Source: Sphingomonas bacterium
GTDB taxonomy: Bacteria > Pseudomonadota > Alphaproteobacteria > Sphingomonadales > Sphingomonadaceae
Length of the DNA stretch: 64,000 nt
Direction of reading: 5' to 3'
Assembly (NCBI RefSeq): GCF_903642285.1
Contig: NZ_CAHJWJ010000009.1
Location: 40,772-104,771 of the forward strand
Positions 46,375-55,487 of this stretch are shown here, one piece after another. The notes beneath the pieces are model-generated. The model saw only the letters and a list, made by a program, of their open reading frames with translations. It was not told the origin of the DNA and searched no databases. Both the position numbers and the translations under genes were made by a program. Positions within the stretch are counted from its first letter, which is position 1. Each line of letters begins with the position of its first letter.

Positions 46375-47697
46375 TCACTTATACGCGCTGATCCGCCCGC
46401 GCTCGTCGAGCACGTACAATATCTGGTTCGCCACCACCGCCGGCAGGCTGAACCCGTCCTTCACCTCGATCGTATCCGCGATCGTGCCGTCGCCGGGCAG
46501 CACGAAGGTGATCTGGCCTTCGGAATTGGTCAGCACCAGCCGGTTGCCCGCCAGGACCGGGCCGTACCAGTTGATCGGCCCCGACTTGTTCTTCGCCTTG
46601 CGATAGCGCGGCAGCTGCGCGATCCAGCGCGCCTTGCCGGTCGCGCGCGCGATGCAGATCAGGCGGGCGTCGTCGGTGACGACGAACAGCCAATCGCCGG
46701 CGACCCACGGCGTCGAGATGCCGGCGAGATTTTGTTCCCACAGCCGCTGCCCGGTCGACAGCTCCAGCGCGACCATTCGCCCGCCCTGTCCGACCGCATA
46801 GACCTTGCCGTTGTCGATCACCGGATCGGCATCGACATCGGCCAGGCTCGACACCGATGTGCTGACCGAGGTCCGCGACAGCGCGTCCTGCCACAGCACG
46901 CGGCCGTTCTCGTACCGATAGGCGTTCAGTTCGCCGCTGGAGAAGCCGGCGACGACCGATCCCTGGCTGGCGGCGGGTGCCGCGACGCCGAACACGCCCT
47001 GCGACTCCAGCGTGCCGGAACCGGTCCACTGGACCTTGCCGTCCGACTCGCCGATCGCGAAGATCTGGTTGTCCTGCGTCAGCACGTACAGCACGCCGTT
47101 CGCGATCGTCGGGGCACCGCGAAGCGGACCGCCGGGCTTCGCCCGCCACGCGACCTTGCCCGTCGCCGCCGCCATCGCGACGACATCGCCCAGGCCGTCG
47201 GTCGCGAACGCTTGGCCGTCGTCATAGCTGACGCCACCGCCGAAGCGCGCCGCGCTGTTGCGGCTCCGCTCCGCCAGCGTGGTCGACCACAGCACCGCGC
47301 CGGTATCCGCCGCAAAGGCGTGCACCACGGAATCGACGTCGATCGCGAACAGCTTGTTGTCGGCGATCACCGGCGGCGACGCGAGCGGTTCGCGCGACGA
47401 ACCGCCGTTGATCGATGCCTGCCACAGCCGCACCGGCTTCGCCGCGAGCGTCAGATGTCCCATCGATTTCGACGCGTTGCCGCCCGATTGCGTCCAGCTG
47501 TCGTTGACCGCGGGCGCGGGCAGCAGCACCGAAACGTTCGCGATCGTCTTGTCGGTTTCGATTCCGTTTTCGGAAACCAGGATCGGAATCCGGTTGCCGA
47601 CCGTCGGCGTCCGTTTGACATGGCCCTTGAACACGCCGCAGGCGCTCAGGCCCATCAGCGCGACGATCGCGATCGACGCCCGGAACTTCGTCTTCAT
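46375..47697 (-). CDS. bamB: Outer-membrane assembly lipoprotein BamB
   Basis: 440 residues from the ATG at 47697. A lipoprotein signal peptide ends in LSAC with C20 as the lipidated residue, followed by a PQQ-like eight-bladed beta-propeller (repeated W...G...L units). BamB scaffolds BamA/BamD during outer-membrane protein insertion. The next gene upstream is the YfgM-like protein, overlapping by 4 bases, and der follows: a typical der-bamB-yfgM neighbourhood. Confidence 0.92.
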   Translation of the reverse strand: MKTKFRASIAIVALMGLSACGVFKGHVKRTPTVGNRIPILVSENGIETDKTIANVSVLLPAPAVNDSWTQSGGNASKSMGHLTLAAKPVRLWQASINGGSSREPLASPPVIADNKLFAIDVDSVVHAFAADTGAVLWSTTLAERSRNSAARFGGGVSYDDGQAFATDGLGDVVAMAAATGKVAWRAKPGGPLRGAPTIANGVLYVLTQDNQIFAIGESDGKVQWTGSGTLESQGVFGVAAPAASQGSVVAGFSSGELNAYRYENGRVLWQDALSRTSVSTSVSSLADVDADPVIDNGKVYAVGQGGRMVALELSTGQRLWEQNLAGISTPWVAGDWLFVVTDDARLICIARATGKARWIAQLPRYRKAKNKSGPINWYGPVLAGNRLVLTNSEGQITFVLPGDGTIADTIEVKDGFSLPAVVANQILYVLDERGRISAYK

Positions 47698-48413
47698 TGC
47701 GCTTTCACGTCCTGATTGAGAGTTGGCGCCGCTATCGCCGCGGAGGCATCGACGCCGAGTAATCCCGCCATCTGAACCGCGCGTTGACGGATGGTCTGCG
47801 GCACCGCGTCGTCGCGCGCGATCTGGCCGAACAGCGCGCCCGCCAGATCGCGCCGACCGGTCCGCAAGTCCGCGATCGCCATCATCTCGCCCGCGCTGCC
47901 GAACCACGGGTTGCCGGGCACCGCAAGCGGGCGCAGCCGATCGATCACGACTTGCGGCTTCAGCATATCATATTCGGCGGAGGTCTGACGCACGAGCGCA
48001 AGGTTGCGGAACGCATCGGCTTGCGCGGTATCGCTGGCGACGGTGGCGAACAGCGTCGCGGCGCGCTTCAGATCGTTCTTTTGGAGCGCGATGTCCGCCT
48101 GACTGAAGATCGCGAGCGCACGGTAGCCGGGGCGGCTGGACTGCGCGATCGGTGCCAGTTTCGCCTGCGCATCGGGAAACTTTCCCGCGCCGAGCAAGTC
48201 GAACGCCTCCTGCAGCTTCTCGCCTTCGACCCCCGCCGCGGCCTCCTGATGGTGCTGCCAGTACAGGACACCTCCGAAGATCGCGAGCGCGGCGACGATC
48301 GCGACGACCACCCACCGACCCCAGCGGGTCCAGAAACCGGCGAGTTGATCGCGGCGCAGTTCCTCGTCGACCTCGCGCAGGAAAGCTTCGTTGGAATGGG
48401 GCGTGATGGCCAA
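47694..48413 (-). CDS. YfgM-like tetratricopeptide membrane protein
   Basis: 239 residues: an N-terminal cytoplasmic stub, one membrane span near 33-53, then a helical TPR-like periplasmic domain (PDAQAKLAPIAQ..., LKRAATLFATVAS). E. coli YfgM partners with the PpiD chaperone at the Sec translocon and is encoded before bamB, as here. The start is TTG at 48413 with CGGAG 7 bases upstream. Stop overlaps the bamB start by 4 bases. Confidence 0.85.
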   Translation of the reverse strand: MAITPHSNEAFLREVDEELRRDQLAGFWTRWGRWVVVAIVAALAIFGGVLYWQHHQEAAAGVEGEKLQEAFDLLGAGKFPDAQAKLAPIAQSSRPGYRALAIFSQADIALQKNDLKRAATLFATVASDTAQADAFRNLALVRQTSAEYDMLKPQVVIDRLRPLAVPGNPWFGSAGEMMAIADLRTGRRDLAGALFGQIARDDAVPQTIRQRAVQMAGLLGVDASAAIAAPTLNQDVKAQ

Positions 48414-48483
48414 GGATGGCTCCGAAAACGTGCAAGAGAAGTTCCACGGACCTTAGCCGCGGCGCGTCGAAAACGAAAGCGCG

Positions 48484-49344
48484 TCAATCCCTGGGTGCGT
48501 AGACCTGATCGGAGCCGGGGAACGCGCGCGACCGGACGTCGGCGGCGTAGGTTTCGACCGCCGCCGAAATCCGCCCCGCCAGATCGTCGAACCGCTTCAC
48601 GAATCGCGGCGTGCGTTCGAACATTCCGAGCATGTCTTCTGCCACCAGCACCTGCCCGTCGCACCGTGCCGACGCGCCGATGCCGATCGTAGGACACGCG
48701 ACCGTCTGCGTCAGTTCGACCGCGATCGGCTCGACGACCCCCTCGACGACCAGCGCGAACGCGCCGGCTTCGGCGACCGCGCGACCGTCGGCGACGATCT
48801 TCGCAGCCTCCTCGGGTGTGCGGCCGCGCGCGCCATATCCGCCGAGCGCGTTGACCGCCTGCGGGGTCAGGCCGACATGCCCCATGACCGGGATACCGCG
48901 TTCGCCGAGAAACTTGACGGTCGGACCCATCGCGGTCCCGCCCTCCAGCTTCACCGCCGCCGCGCCGGTCTGTTTCAATAACCACGCCGCGCTTTCGAAC
49001 GCCTTTTCGGGCGATGCCTCGTAACTGCCGAACGGCATGTCGATGACGACGACCGCATGATAGCTTCCCCGCACCACCGCCGCGCCGTGCGCCGCCATCA
49101 TATCGAGCGTGACCGGCACGGTGGACGGCAAACCATAGACCACCTGCCCCAGGCTGTCCCCGACCAGCAGCAGGTCGCAATGCGGATCGAGCAGCTGCGC
49201 GGTGCGAACGGTATAGGCGGTCAGCATCACCAGCGGCGTCTTGCCCTTCGCGCGGCGGATCGCGGGGATCGTCAGGCGCTTCATCGGCGCGGGCGTCGGG
49301 TTCGCGCGGCTGGTCGCCGTGTCGATGGTATAGGTCGCGGACAT
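48484..49344 (-). CDS. panB: 3-methyl-2-oxobutanoate hydroxymethyltransferase
   Basis: First step of pantothenate synthesis, adding a hydroxymethyl group from 5,10-methylene-THF to ketoisovalerate. 286 residues. TPLVMLTAYTVRTAQL, LLVGDSLGQVVYGL, HVGLTPQAVNALGGY and PTIGIGASARCDGQVLV are family motifs. No panC next to it. ATG at 49344. Confidence 0.95.
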   Translation of the reverse strand: MSATYTIDTATSRANPTPAPMKRLTIPAIRRAKGKTPLVMLTAYTVRTAQLLDPHCDLLLVGDSLGQVVYGLPSTVPVTLDMMAAHGAAVVRGSYHAVVVIDMPFGSYEASPEKAFESAAWLLKQTGAAAVKLEGGTAMGPTVKFLGERGIPVMGHVGLTPQAVNALGGYGARGRTPEEAAKIVADGRAVAEAGAFALVVEGVVEPIAVELTQTVACPTIGIGASARCDGQVLVAEDMLGMFERTPRFVKRFDDLAGRISAAVETYAADVRSRAFPGSDQVYAPRD

Positions 49345-49377
49345 GGAACGCGCGATAGACTGGTGCGGCGTCCGCCG

Positions 49378-49812
49378 CTAGCCGATCCAGCGCCGCGCGC
49401 GCGCCGTGCGTGCGAGCCACAGCTGCCCGATCGCGATCAGCACGATGATCGCCGGAAAGCCCGTCGCCACCGCCGCACCCTTGTGCGCGATGATGTCGGT
49501 GGCGACGAACATATAGCAGAACATGATCACGACCGTGACCAACGCGACGACCGCCAGCGGCACCGCCGCGCGCAGCCGGGCGAGCAGCGCCGCCGCGCCC
49601 AGCGTCCCGCTGAGCACCGCGACCGCGAAACACGGGTTATACCAGGCCGGCAGCGCGGCGTAGAGTGCTCGGTCATAAGCGCTCGCCGGCCCCATCGCCT
49701 CCGCCCCCAGACGCAATTGCTGGAGACAGGAATAGCAACCGAGCAGGCCCCAGAGCAGCAGGATCAGCGCGACGATAATGAACCATGACGGTGCGCGCGT
49801 TCGTGATGTCAT
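49378..49812 (-). CDS. Four-TM membrane protein, hypothetical
   Basis: 144 residues from the ATG at 49812, preceded by GGGGGAGGG. Hydrophobic segments near 9-29, 54-74, 80-101 and 113-133. No recognised domain or catalytic motif; Cys-Tyr-Ser-Cys near residue 25-28 is notable. Probably a housekeeping membrane protein of unknown role. Confidence 0.7.
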   Translation of the reverse strand: MTSRTRAPSWFIIVALILLLWGLLGCYSCLQQLRLGAEAMGPASAYDRALYAALPAWYNPCFAVAVLSGTLGAAALLARLRAAVPLAVVALVTVVIMFCYMFVATDIIAHKGAAVATGFPAIIVLIAIGQLWLARTARARRWIG

Positions 49813-49890
49813 CTTGCCCTCCCCCGAAAGGCGAACTGTGCGAGCGTCAGCCGCGTGAAGCAAGCTCTTCGGTGCGTAGCAGTTTCGCCG

Positions 49891-50172
49891 TCAGGCGACC
49901 GTCACGCCTTTCCAGAACGCGTACCGATCCTTGATGTCCTTCGCGGCCGGCTTCGGGTCCGGGTAATACCACACCGCATCGACATTGCGCTTCCCGTCCA
50001 CAACGATCGTCTTGTACCGCGCGGTACCCTTCCACGGACAGACCGAAGTCGTCGCGCTGTCCTCGATCAGCGCGGAGTCGATGCTGTCGGCGGGGAAATA
50101 GGCGTTGTTCTCGACGGTCACGATATCGTCCGAGGTCGCGATGACGTTGTCGTTCCAAGTGGCGGTCGGCAT
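49891..50172 (-). CDS. DUF427 domain protein
   Basis: 93 residues with the DUF427 signature TSVCPWKGTARY and VDAVWYYPDPKPAA. Small single-domain protein; biochemical role unknown. Eleven bases downstream of an ArsC-like gene, same strand, so probably co-transcribed. Confidence 0.9.
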   Translation of the reverse strand: MPTATWNDNVIATSDDIVTVENNAYFPADSIDSALIEDSATTSVCPWKGTARYKTIVVDGKRNVDAVWYYPDPKPAAKDIKDRYAFWKGVTVA

Positions 50173-50183
50173 GGCTGGGTTCC

Positions 50184-50540
50184 TTAGTCGCCCCCCGGCG
50201 CGAGCATAATATAGGTATCGGGGGTGAAACCCACCAGCAACGCCCCGCCCGATTCCACCACGGGCCGACGGATCGCGGAGGGATAAGCGAGCATGATCGC
50301 GATCGCCCGGTCCCGGTCGATCGCCGCCTTGTCGTTCTCGGGCAGCTTGCGGAAGGTGGTGCCGGCACGGTTGAGCAGTGTTTCCCAGCCGAGCAGATCG
50401 ACCCAGCGTTCCAGTTTGCCGCGGTCGACGCCCGCCACCTTGTAGTCGTGAAAGGCATAGGCGATGCCATGCGCGTCCAACCAGGCCCGCGCCTTCTTGA
50501 CCGTATCGCAGTTGCGGATGCCGTACACCGTCGTCGTCAT
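50184..50540 (-). CDS. ArsC/Spx-family protein (YffB-like)
   Basis: 118 residues from the ATG at 50540. Thioredoxin-like ArsC fold: YGIRNCDTVKKARAWLDAHG near the start carries a single cysteine (C11) instead of a CxxC pair, as in YffB/ArsC-like proteins; a conserved RRPV near residue 90 follows. Not an obvious arsenate reductase; no arsenic genes around. Confidence 0.85.
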   Translation of the reverse strand: MTTTVYGIRNCDTVKKARAWLDAHGIAYAFHDYKVAGVDRGKLERWVDLLGWETLLNRAGTTFRKLPENDKAAIDRDRAIAIMLAYPSAIRRPVVESGGALLVGFTPDTYIMLAPGGD

Positions 50541-50619
50541 GTCGTGCAGGGTAACCAGCCGGGCCGCCGACGCAAACCCCATGCTGGCGGACCCGCCGCA
50601 GCACCGCTAGACAGCGGCG

Positions 50620-52671
50620 ATGGCGCGTCATCCGTTCTTTTCGATCCACACCCACGGCCTGATCCGCGTCGCCGCCGCGACGCCGGTGGCGAGCGTCGGC
50701 GATACGGTGGCGAACGCCGCCGCGACGATCGCGCTGGCGGAGCAGGGCCATGCGCAAGGGGTCGACCTGATCGTCTTCCCCGAACTCAATCTCACCAGCT
50801 ACGCGATCGACGATCTCCATCTCCAGACCGCGCAGCATCACGCGACGGAAGCGGCGATCGCGCGGGTGGTCGCGGCGAGCGAGACCCTGTCGCCGGTGCT
50901 GCTGGTCGGTGCAGCGCTGCCGCGGAACGGGCGGCTTTATAACTGCGCGGTCGCCATCGCACGCGGGCGGCTCCTCGGCGTGGTGCCGAAGACGTTTCTC
51001 CCCAACTACCGGGAATATTACGAGAAACGCTGGTTCGCCAGCGGCGCGGGAATCGCGGCACCCTGTCATATCACGCTGGCGGGCCAGACCGCCCCGTTCG
51101 GCACCGACCTGATCTTCGCCGCGGACGATCTCGAGCATTTCGTGTTCCACGCCGAGATTTGCGAGGATTACTGGGCCCCGACGCCGCCTTCGACCATCGG
51201 CGCGCTGGCGGGGGCGCTGATCTGCTGCAATCTGTCGGCGTCCAACGTCGTGATCGGCAAGGCGCGCGAGCGGGCGATGCTGTCCGCGGCGCAAAGCGCG
51301 CGGGCCGTCTGCGCCTATGTTTATTCTGCGGCCGGGCCGGGCGAAAGCACGACCGATCTCGCCTGGGACGGTCAGGGCATGATCCACGAACTGGGCGAAT
51401 TGATCGCCGAATCGCGCCGCTTCGCGAGCGACGGCGAATTGCTGGTCGCCGATATCGATGCCGAACGGATCGAGCAGGAACGGATGCGGACCGGTACCTT
51501 CAACGATGCCGCGCGGCTGGCGAACGATCCCGAAAGTCGTTTCAGGCGGGTAACGTTCAAGCACGACATGGGACAGGCGGACATCGGCCTTATGCGCGAC
51601 GTTCGCCGCTTTCCCTTCGTCCCGAACGACCCCGGGAAGCGCGACGCGGACTGCTACGAAGCCTTCAACATCCAGGTCGAAGGTCTGGCAAAGCGGATCG
51701 TTGCCGCGGATGCGAAAACGCTGGTCATCGGCGTTTCCGGTGGTCTCGATTCGACCCATGCGCTGATCGTCGCGGCCAAGGCGATGGACCGGTTGCAGCG
51801 ACCGCGCGACCATATTCTGGGCTTCACGATGCCCGGTTTTGCGACCAGTGAGGGCACGAAGGGCAATGCGTGGGAATTGATGCGCGCGCTGCGCATCGCC
51901 GCCGCGGAGATCGATATCCGCCCCGCCGCGTCTAGGATGCTGGAGGATATCGGGCATCCCTTCGCGCACGGCGATCCGGTCTACGACGTGACGTTCGAAA
52001 ATGTGCAGGCGGGGCTGCGCACCGATTACCTGTTCCGCCTGGCCAACCAGCGCGGCGGACTGGTCGTCGGCACCGGCGATCTGAGCGAACTGGCACTCGG
52101 CTGGTGCACATACGGCGTCGGCGACCAGATGAGCCATTACGGCGTCAATGCGGGCGTGCCGAAGACGCTGATCCAATTTCTGATCCGCTGGTGTATCCGC
52201 ACCGACCAATATGACGCGGCGACGCATGACGTGCTGGCGGCGATCCTCGCGACCGAGATTTCGCCCGAACTCGTTCCCGCGGGCGCGGACGGCGCGATCC
52301 AAAGTACGGAGTCACGGATCGGGCCGTATGCGCTGAACGATTTCTTCGTCCATTACGTCGTTCGCCACGGTATGGCCCCGTCGAAGATCGCGTTCCTCGC
52401 CTGGCATGCCTGGCGCGATGCCGAAGCCGGGCGTTGGCCCGCGGATTTCCCGGCGGACGCGCGCGTCGCCTACGATCTGACGACCATCGCCGGCTGGCTG
52501 GAGAAGTTTCTGGTCCGGTTCTTTACGACCAGCCAGTTCAAGCGGTCCGCTATGCCCAATGGCCCGAAAGTGTCCGCCGGCGGCGCCCTGTCGCCGCGCG
52601 GCGACTGGCGCGCGCCATCCGACGGGACCGCGGCAGCGTGGCTGGCCGAACTGTCGAGCGCATTGCCGTAA
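50620..52671 (+). CDS. nadE: NAD+ synthase, glutamine-dependent
   Basis: Amidates nicotinic acid adenine dinucleotide to NAD+. 683 residues: an N-terminal nitrilase-type glutaminase domain (Glu in FPELNLTSY, Lys in VPKTFLPN, Cys in HAEICEDYW) joined to the ATP-dependent synthetase domain, with SGGLDS P-loop near residue 370 and the later GTGDLSEL...MSHYGVNAGVPK. The large two-domain form obtains ammonia from glutamine and needs no separate ammonia source. Confidence 0.96.
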   Translation: MARHPFFSIHTHGLIRVAAATPVASVGDTVANAAATIALAEQGHAQGVDLIVFPELNLTSYAIDDLHLQTAQHHATEAAIARVVAASETLSPVLLVGAALPRNGRLYNCAVAIARGRLLGVVPKTFLPNYREYYEKRWFASGAGIAAPCHITLAGQTAPFGTDLIFAADDLEHFVFHAEICEDYWAPTPPSTIGALAGALICCNLSASNVVIGKARERAMLSAAQSARAVCAYVYSAAGPGESTTDLAWDGQGMIHELGELIAESRRFASDGELLVADIDAERIEQERMRTGTFNDAARLANDPESRFRRVTFKHDMGQADIGLMRDVRRFPFVPNDPGKRDADCYEAFNIQVEGLAKRIVAADAKTLVIGVSGGLDSTHALIVAAKAMDRLQRPRDHILGFTMPGFATSEGTKGNAWELMRALRIAAAEIDIRPAASRMLEDIGHPFAHGDPVYDVTFENVQAGLRTDYLFRLANQRGGLVVGTGDLSELALGWCTYGVGDQMSHYGVNAGVPKTLIQFLIRWCIRTDQYDAATHDVLAAILATEISPELVPAGADGAIQSTESRIGPYALNDFFVHYVVRHGMAPSKIAFLAWHAWRDAEAGRWPADFPADARVAYDLTTIAGWLEKFLVRFFTTSQFKRSAMPNGPKVSAGGALSPRGDWRAPSDGTAAAWLAELSSALP

Positions 52672-52704
52672 CGGCGTATCTTAGCCGCGCATGAATAAGC
52701 TTTC

Positions 52705-52733
52705 TTGCATAACAAACGCCTCCGGCGCATTAT
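52705..52733 (+). promoter_or_regulatory. Candidate promoter of the inositol gene trio
   Basis: TTGCAT (52705-52710), 17 bases, then CATTAT (52728-52733). The match to the housekeeping consensus is only moderate. A start site 7 bases downstream would fall at about 52740, so the ATG at 52743 would be almost leaderless; no ribosome site precedes that ATG. The sequence is locally AT-rich in a GC-rich region. Confidence 0.35.
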
Positions 52734-52742
52734 GAAATTCTT

Positions 52743-53621
52743 ATGACATCCCTCCCTCCGGACGGGTCGCGCGATCGCCGGATCGAGGCTTGGTCCAATC
52801 TGTGGCTGATTCATCCCGCGGCGCGTGCGCTGCTGCCGCGCGCGCTTCGGATGCGGCTGTCGGCGAATGCCGTGTCGATCCTCGGCCTCATCGTCGGGAT
52901 ATTGGCCGCGCTGTGTTATGCGCGGTGGCAACATCCGCTTGCCGCCATCGCCGGGCTCGCGCTGTCGGTCGCGTGGCTGATCGCCGATGGACTGGACGGG
53001 ATGATCGCACGCGCGACGCAAACGGCCAGCGCGCTCGGCCGGATGCTGGACGGGTTGTGTGATCACGGTGTCTTCATCCTGATCTATGTCGCGATGGCGC
53101 TGTCGATCGGTACCGTCGAGGGCTGGGCACTGGCCGTGACGGCTGGTGCAGCGCATATGGTGCAATCGAGCTTGTACGAAGGTGAGCGCGGGCGTTTCCA
53201 CCGCCGGGCGAAAGGTGTGGCGCTGATCGCGACGCCGATCACGGGCAACGCGCTGGTCCGGTTCTACGATTATGTCGCGGGCGTGCCCGACCGCGCAGGC
53301 GCGCGGTTCGAACGGCTGCTGGCACGCAGCGACGATCCCATCGCCCTTGGCGAACGTTATGCCGATGCTGCCGTCGCGCCGATGCGGTTCATGACGATGC
53401 TGTCCGCCAATACCCGGGTATGGACCATCTGCGTCGCCTGCCTATTGGGCAATCCCCGCATCTTCTGGTGGGTCGAAATCGCGCCTATGACGATTGTATC
53501 GATCGTCGGGCTCTTATGGCATCGCCGCGTCGAACACGGGTTCACCGACGGGTCGCCATTTCATTCGGGCACGTCCGACGACCGGTTCGCCCCCGCCTTC
53601 GCAAAGGAACAAGGTCGCTGA
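52743..53621 (+). CDS. CDP-alcohol phosphatidyltransferase family protein
   Basis: 292 residues. The complete CDP-alcohol phosphotransferase motif is present: D82, D85-G86, A89-R90, G99, D103, D107 (DGLDGMIAR...G...D...D). About five membrane spans. Members join a CDP-activated alcohol or lipid to a hydroxyl acceptor. The next two genes make inositol-3-phosphate and probably activate it with CTP, so CDP-inositol is the likely donor, giving either a di-inositol phosphate (DIPPS-like) or an inositol lipid. Stop and next start overlap by one base. Confidence 0.88.
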   Translation: MTSLPPDGSRDRRIEAWSNLWLIHPAARALLPRALRMRLSANAVSILGLIVGILAALCYARWQHPLAAIAGLALSVAWLIADGLDGMIARATQTASALGRMLDGLCDHGVFILIYVAMALSIGTVEGWALAVTAGAAHMVQSSLYEGERGRFHRRAKGVALIATPITGNALVRFYDYVAGVPDRAGARFERLLARSDDPIALGERYADAAVAPMRFMTMLSANTRVWTICVACLLGNPRIFWWVEIAPMTIVSIVGLLWHRRVEHGFTDGSPFHSGTSDDRFAPAFAKEQGR

Positions 53622-54712
53622 TGACTAGCATTCGTATCGCCGTCGTGGGAATTGGCAATTGCGCCAGTTCGCTCGTCCAGGGCCTGGAACATTACCGGGA
53701 AGGCGCGAACGACGTCGTCGGCCTGATGCATCTCGACATGGGCGGTTACCGGCCAAGCGACATCAAGGTCGTTGCGGCTTGGGATATCGATCGTCGCAAG
53801 GTGGGCAAGGATGTCGCGGAGGCGATCTTCGCCAAGCCGAACTGCACCGCGATCTTCGCGGCCAATGTCGCCGCAACCGGTACCGTTGTGAAGATGGGCC
53901 GTACACTGGACGGTGTCGCCGAACATATGGAGGCGTATAACGACGATCGGACCTTCCTTCCGGCGGACCTGCCCGAGCCGACCAAGGAAGACGTCGTCCG
54001 TGAATTGCGCGAAAGCGGCACCGACGTGCTGATGAACTACCTGCCCGTCGGCAGCCAGGAGGCGACCGAATTCTACGCCGAATGCGCGATCGAGGCGGGC
54101 GTCGCGTTCGTCAACAACATCCCGGTCTTCATCGCCTCCAACCCCGAATGGGCCGCGAAGTTCGAGGCGGCGGGCGTGCCGATCATCGGCGACGACATCA
54201 AGGCGCAGCTGGGCGCGACGATCGTTCACCGTGTGCTGACCGACCTGTTCGCCAAGCGCGGGGTCAAGCTCGATCGCACGTATCAGCTGAACACCGGCGG
54301 CAACACGGACTTCCTGAACATGTCGAACCGCAAGCGGCTCGCGTCCAAGAAGGTATCGAAGACCGAAGCGGTGCAGTCGGTCGCGGCGGAGCGGCTGGAA
54401 GACGAGAACATCCATGTCGGCCCGAGCGACTATGTCGCGTGGCAGAACGACAACAAGGTCTGCTTTCTGCGGATGGAAGGCCAGCTGTTCGGCGGCGTGC
54501 CGATGAACCTGGAGCTTCGCCTGTCGGTCGAAGACTCGCCCAATTCGGCCGGCGTCGCGATCGACATGATCCGATGCGCCAAGATCGCGAGCGACCGTGG
54601 CCTGCGCGGCGTGATCGATCCGGCATCCGCCTATTTCTGCAAGCATCCGCGCACGCAGATGACCGACGATCTGGCACAGGTCGCGGTCGAAGAGTTCATC
54701 AAGGCGGCCTGA
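53621..54712 (+). CDS. myo-Inositol-3-phosphate synthase
   Basis: Converts glucose-6-phosphate to inositol-3-phosphate with NAD+. 363 residues, the actinobacterial/archaeal short form. NAD site VVGIGNCASSLVQGL (8-22); VLMNYLPVGSQEATEF, NNIPVFIAS, GDDIKAQLGATIVHR and LNTGGNTDFLNM are conserved blocks of the family. ATG 53621 overlaps the preceding TGA. The essential inositol source for the putative CDP-inositol pathway. Confidence 0.95.
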   Translation: MTSIRIAVVGIGNCASSLVQGLEHYREGANDVVGLMHLDMGGYRPSDIKVVAAWDIDRRKVGKDVAEAIFAKPNCTAIFAANVAATGTVVKMGRTLDGVAEHMEAYNDDRTFLPADLPEPTKEDVVRELRESGTDVLMNYLPVGSQEATEFYAECAIEAGVAFVNNIPVFIASNPEWAAKFEAAGVPIIGDDIKAQLGATIVHRVLTDLFAKRGVKLDRTYQLNTGGNTDFLNMSNRKRLASKKVSKTEAVQSVAAERLEDENIHVGPSDYVAWQNDNKVCFLRMEGQLFGGVPMNLELRLSVEDSPNSAGVAIDMIRCAKIASDRGLRGVIDPASAYFCKHPRTQMTDDLAQVAVEEFIKAA

Positions 54713-54716
54713 CCGC

Positions 54717-55487
54717 GTGATCCGCACCGGGCTGTTGCTGGCCGCCGGCGAAGGTAGCCGACTGCGCGATGCCGCTGCGTCCAAGCCGCTTTGTCCGGTC
54801 GGCGGCGTCCCGCTGATCGACCATGCACTGACGGGCATGGCTGCGGCCGGTTTGACGCGGGTCGTCGTGGTGCTCGGCTATCTGCACGGTGCGATAGAGC
54901 GACATCTCGCGGCGCGCGACTGGCCGTTGGCGGTGGAGACGGTGCGTGTCGCCGATCACCGGCTGCCCAACGGCGTATCGGTGTTGGCCGGAGCGAGCGC
55001 TCTGGCCGGCGGGGACGCGGTGCTGGCGATGTGCGACCATCTGGTCGACCCGGCGCTGTATCTCCGGCTCGCGGAAATCGGTACGCAGGGCGGTGCGACG
55101 CTGGGCATCGATCGGCGGCTGGGGCATCCTTGGGTCGATCCCGACGACGTGACCCGCGTCGCGACCGACCGCACATCGATCGTCACGATCGGCAAACATC
55201 TGGAACCGCATGACGCTTATGACACCGGCGTGTTCGCGATCGGGCCCGCGCTGATAGATGCGCTGGCGTCGCTGGACGCGCCGTCGTTGACCGAAGGCAT
55301 GCGATTGCTCGCCGCACGCAGGGCGGCGCATGTGGTCGATTGTAGCGACATCGACTGGATCGACGTCGACGATCCGCCCGCGCTTGCCAAAGCGGAACGC
55401 TGGATCGCCCGGCGTCAGTCGGCGGCGCGCTCGTCTTCGAACAGGGTGACCATGGCGTTCCAGCCCTTCGCGGTCAGTCGGACATAG
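54717..55487 (+). CDS. Nucleotidyltransferase, inositol-1-phosphate cytidylyltransferase-like
   Basis: 256 residues, GTG start at 54717, four bases after the inositol synthase stop. NTP site LLLAAGEGSRLR...SKPLCPVGG, then NGVSVLAG, AMCDHLVDP, DDVTRVATD, IGKHLEPHDAYDTGVFAI, DIDWIDVDDPPAL. The order of motifs (NG.S, DH, IGK.L...DTG.F, W.DVD) resembles archaeal IPCT as I recall it, which makes CDP-inositol from CTP and inositol phosphate. A phosphocholine-type specificity is an alternative. The last ~24 residues overlap the convergent winged-helix gene and are not family-like. Confidence 0.8.
   Translation: MIRTGLLLAAGEGSRLRDAAASKPLCPVGGVPLIDHALTGMAAAGLTRVVVVLGYLHGAIERHLAARDWPLAVETVRVADHRLPNGVSVLAGASALAGGDAVLAMCDHLVDPALYLRLAEIGTQGGATLGIDRRLGHPWVDPDDVTRVATDRTSIVTIGKHLEPHDAYDTGVFAIGPALIDALASLDAPSLTEGMRLLAARRAAHVVDCSDIDWIDVDDPPALAKAERWIARRQSAARSSSNRVTMAFQPFAVSRT

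Noticed and set aside
49891..52302. An 803-codon minus-strand open frame opposite nadE
   Set aside because: Its only meaningful part is the 93-residue DUF427 gene at the 3' end; the rest mirrors nadE.
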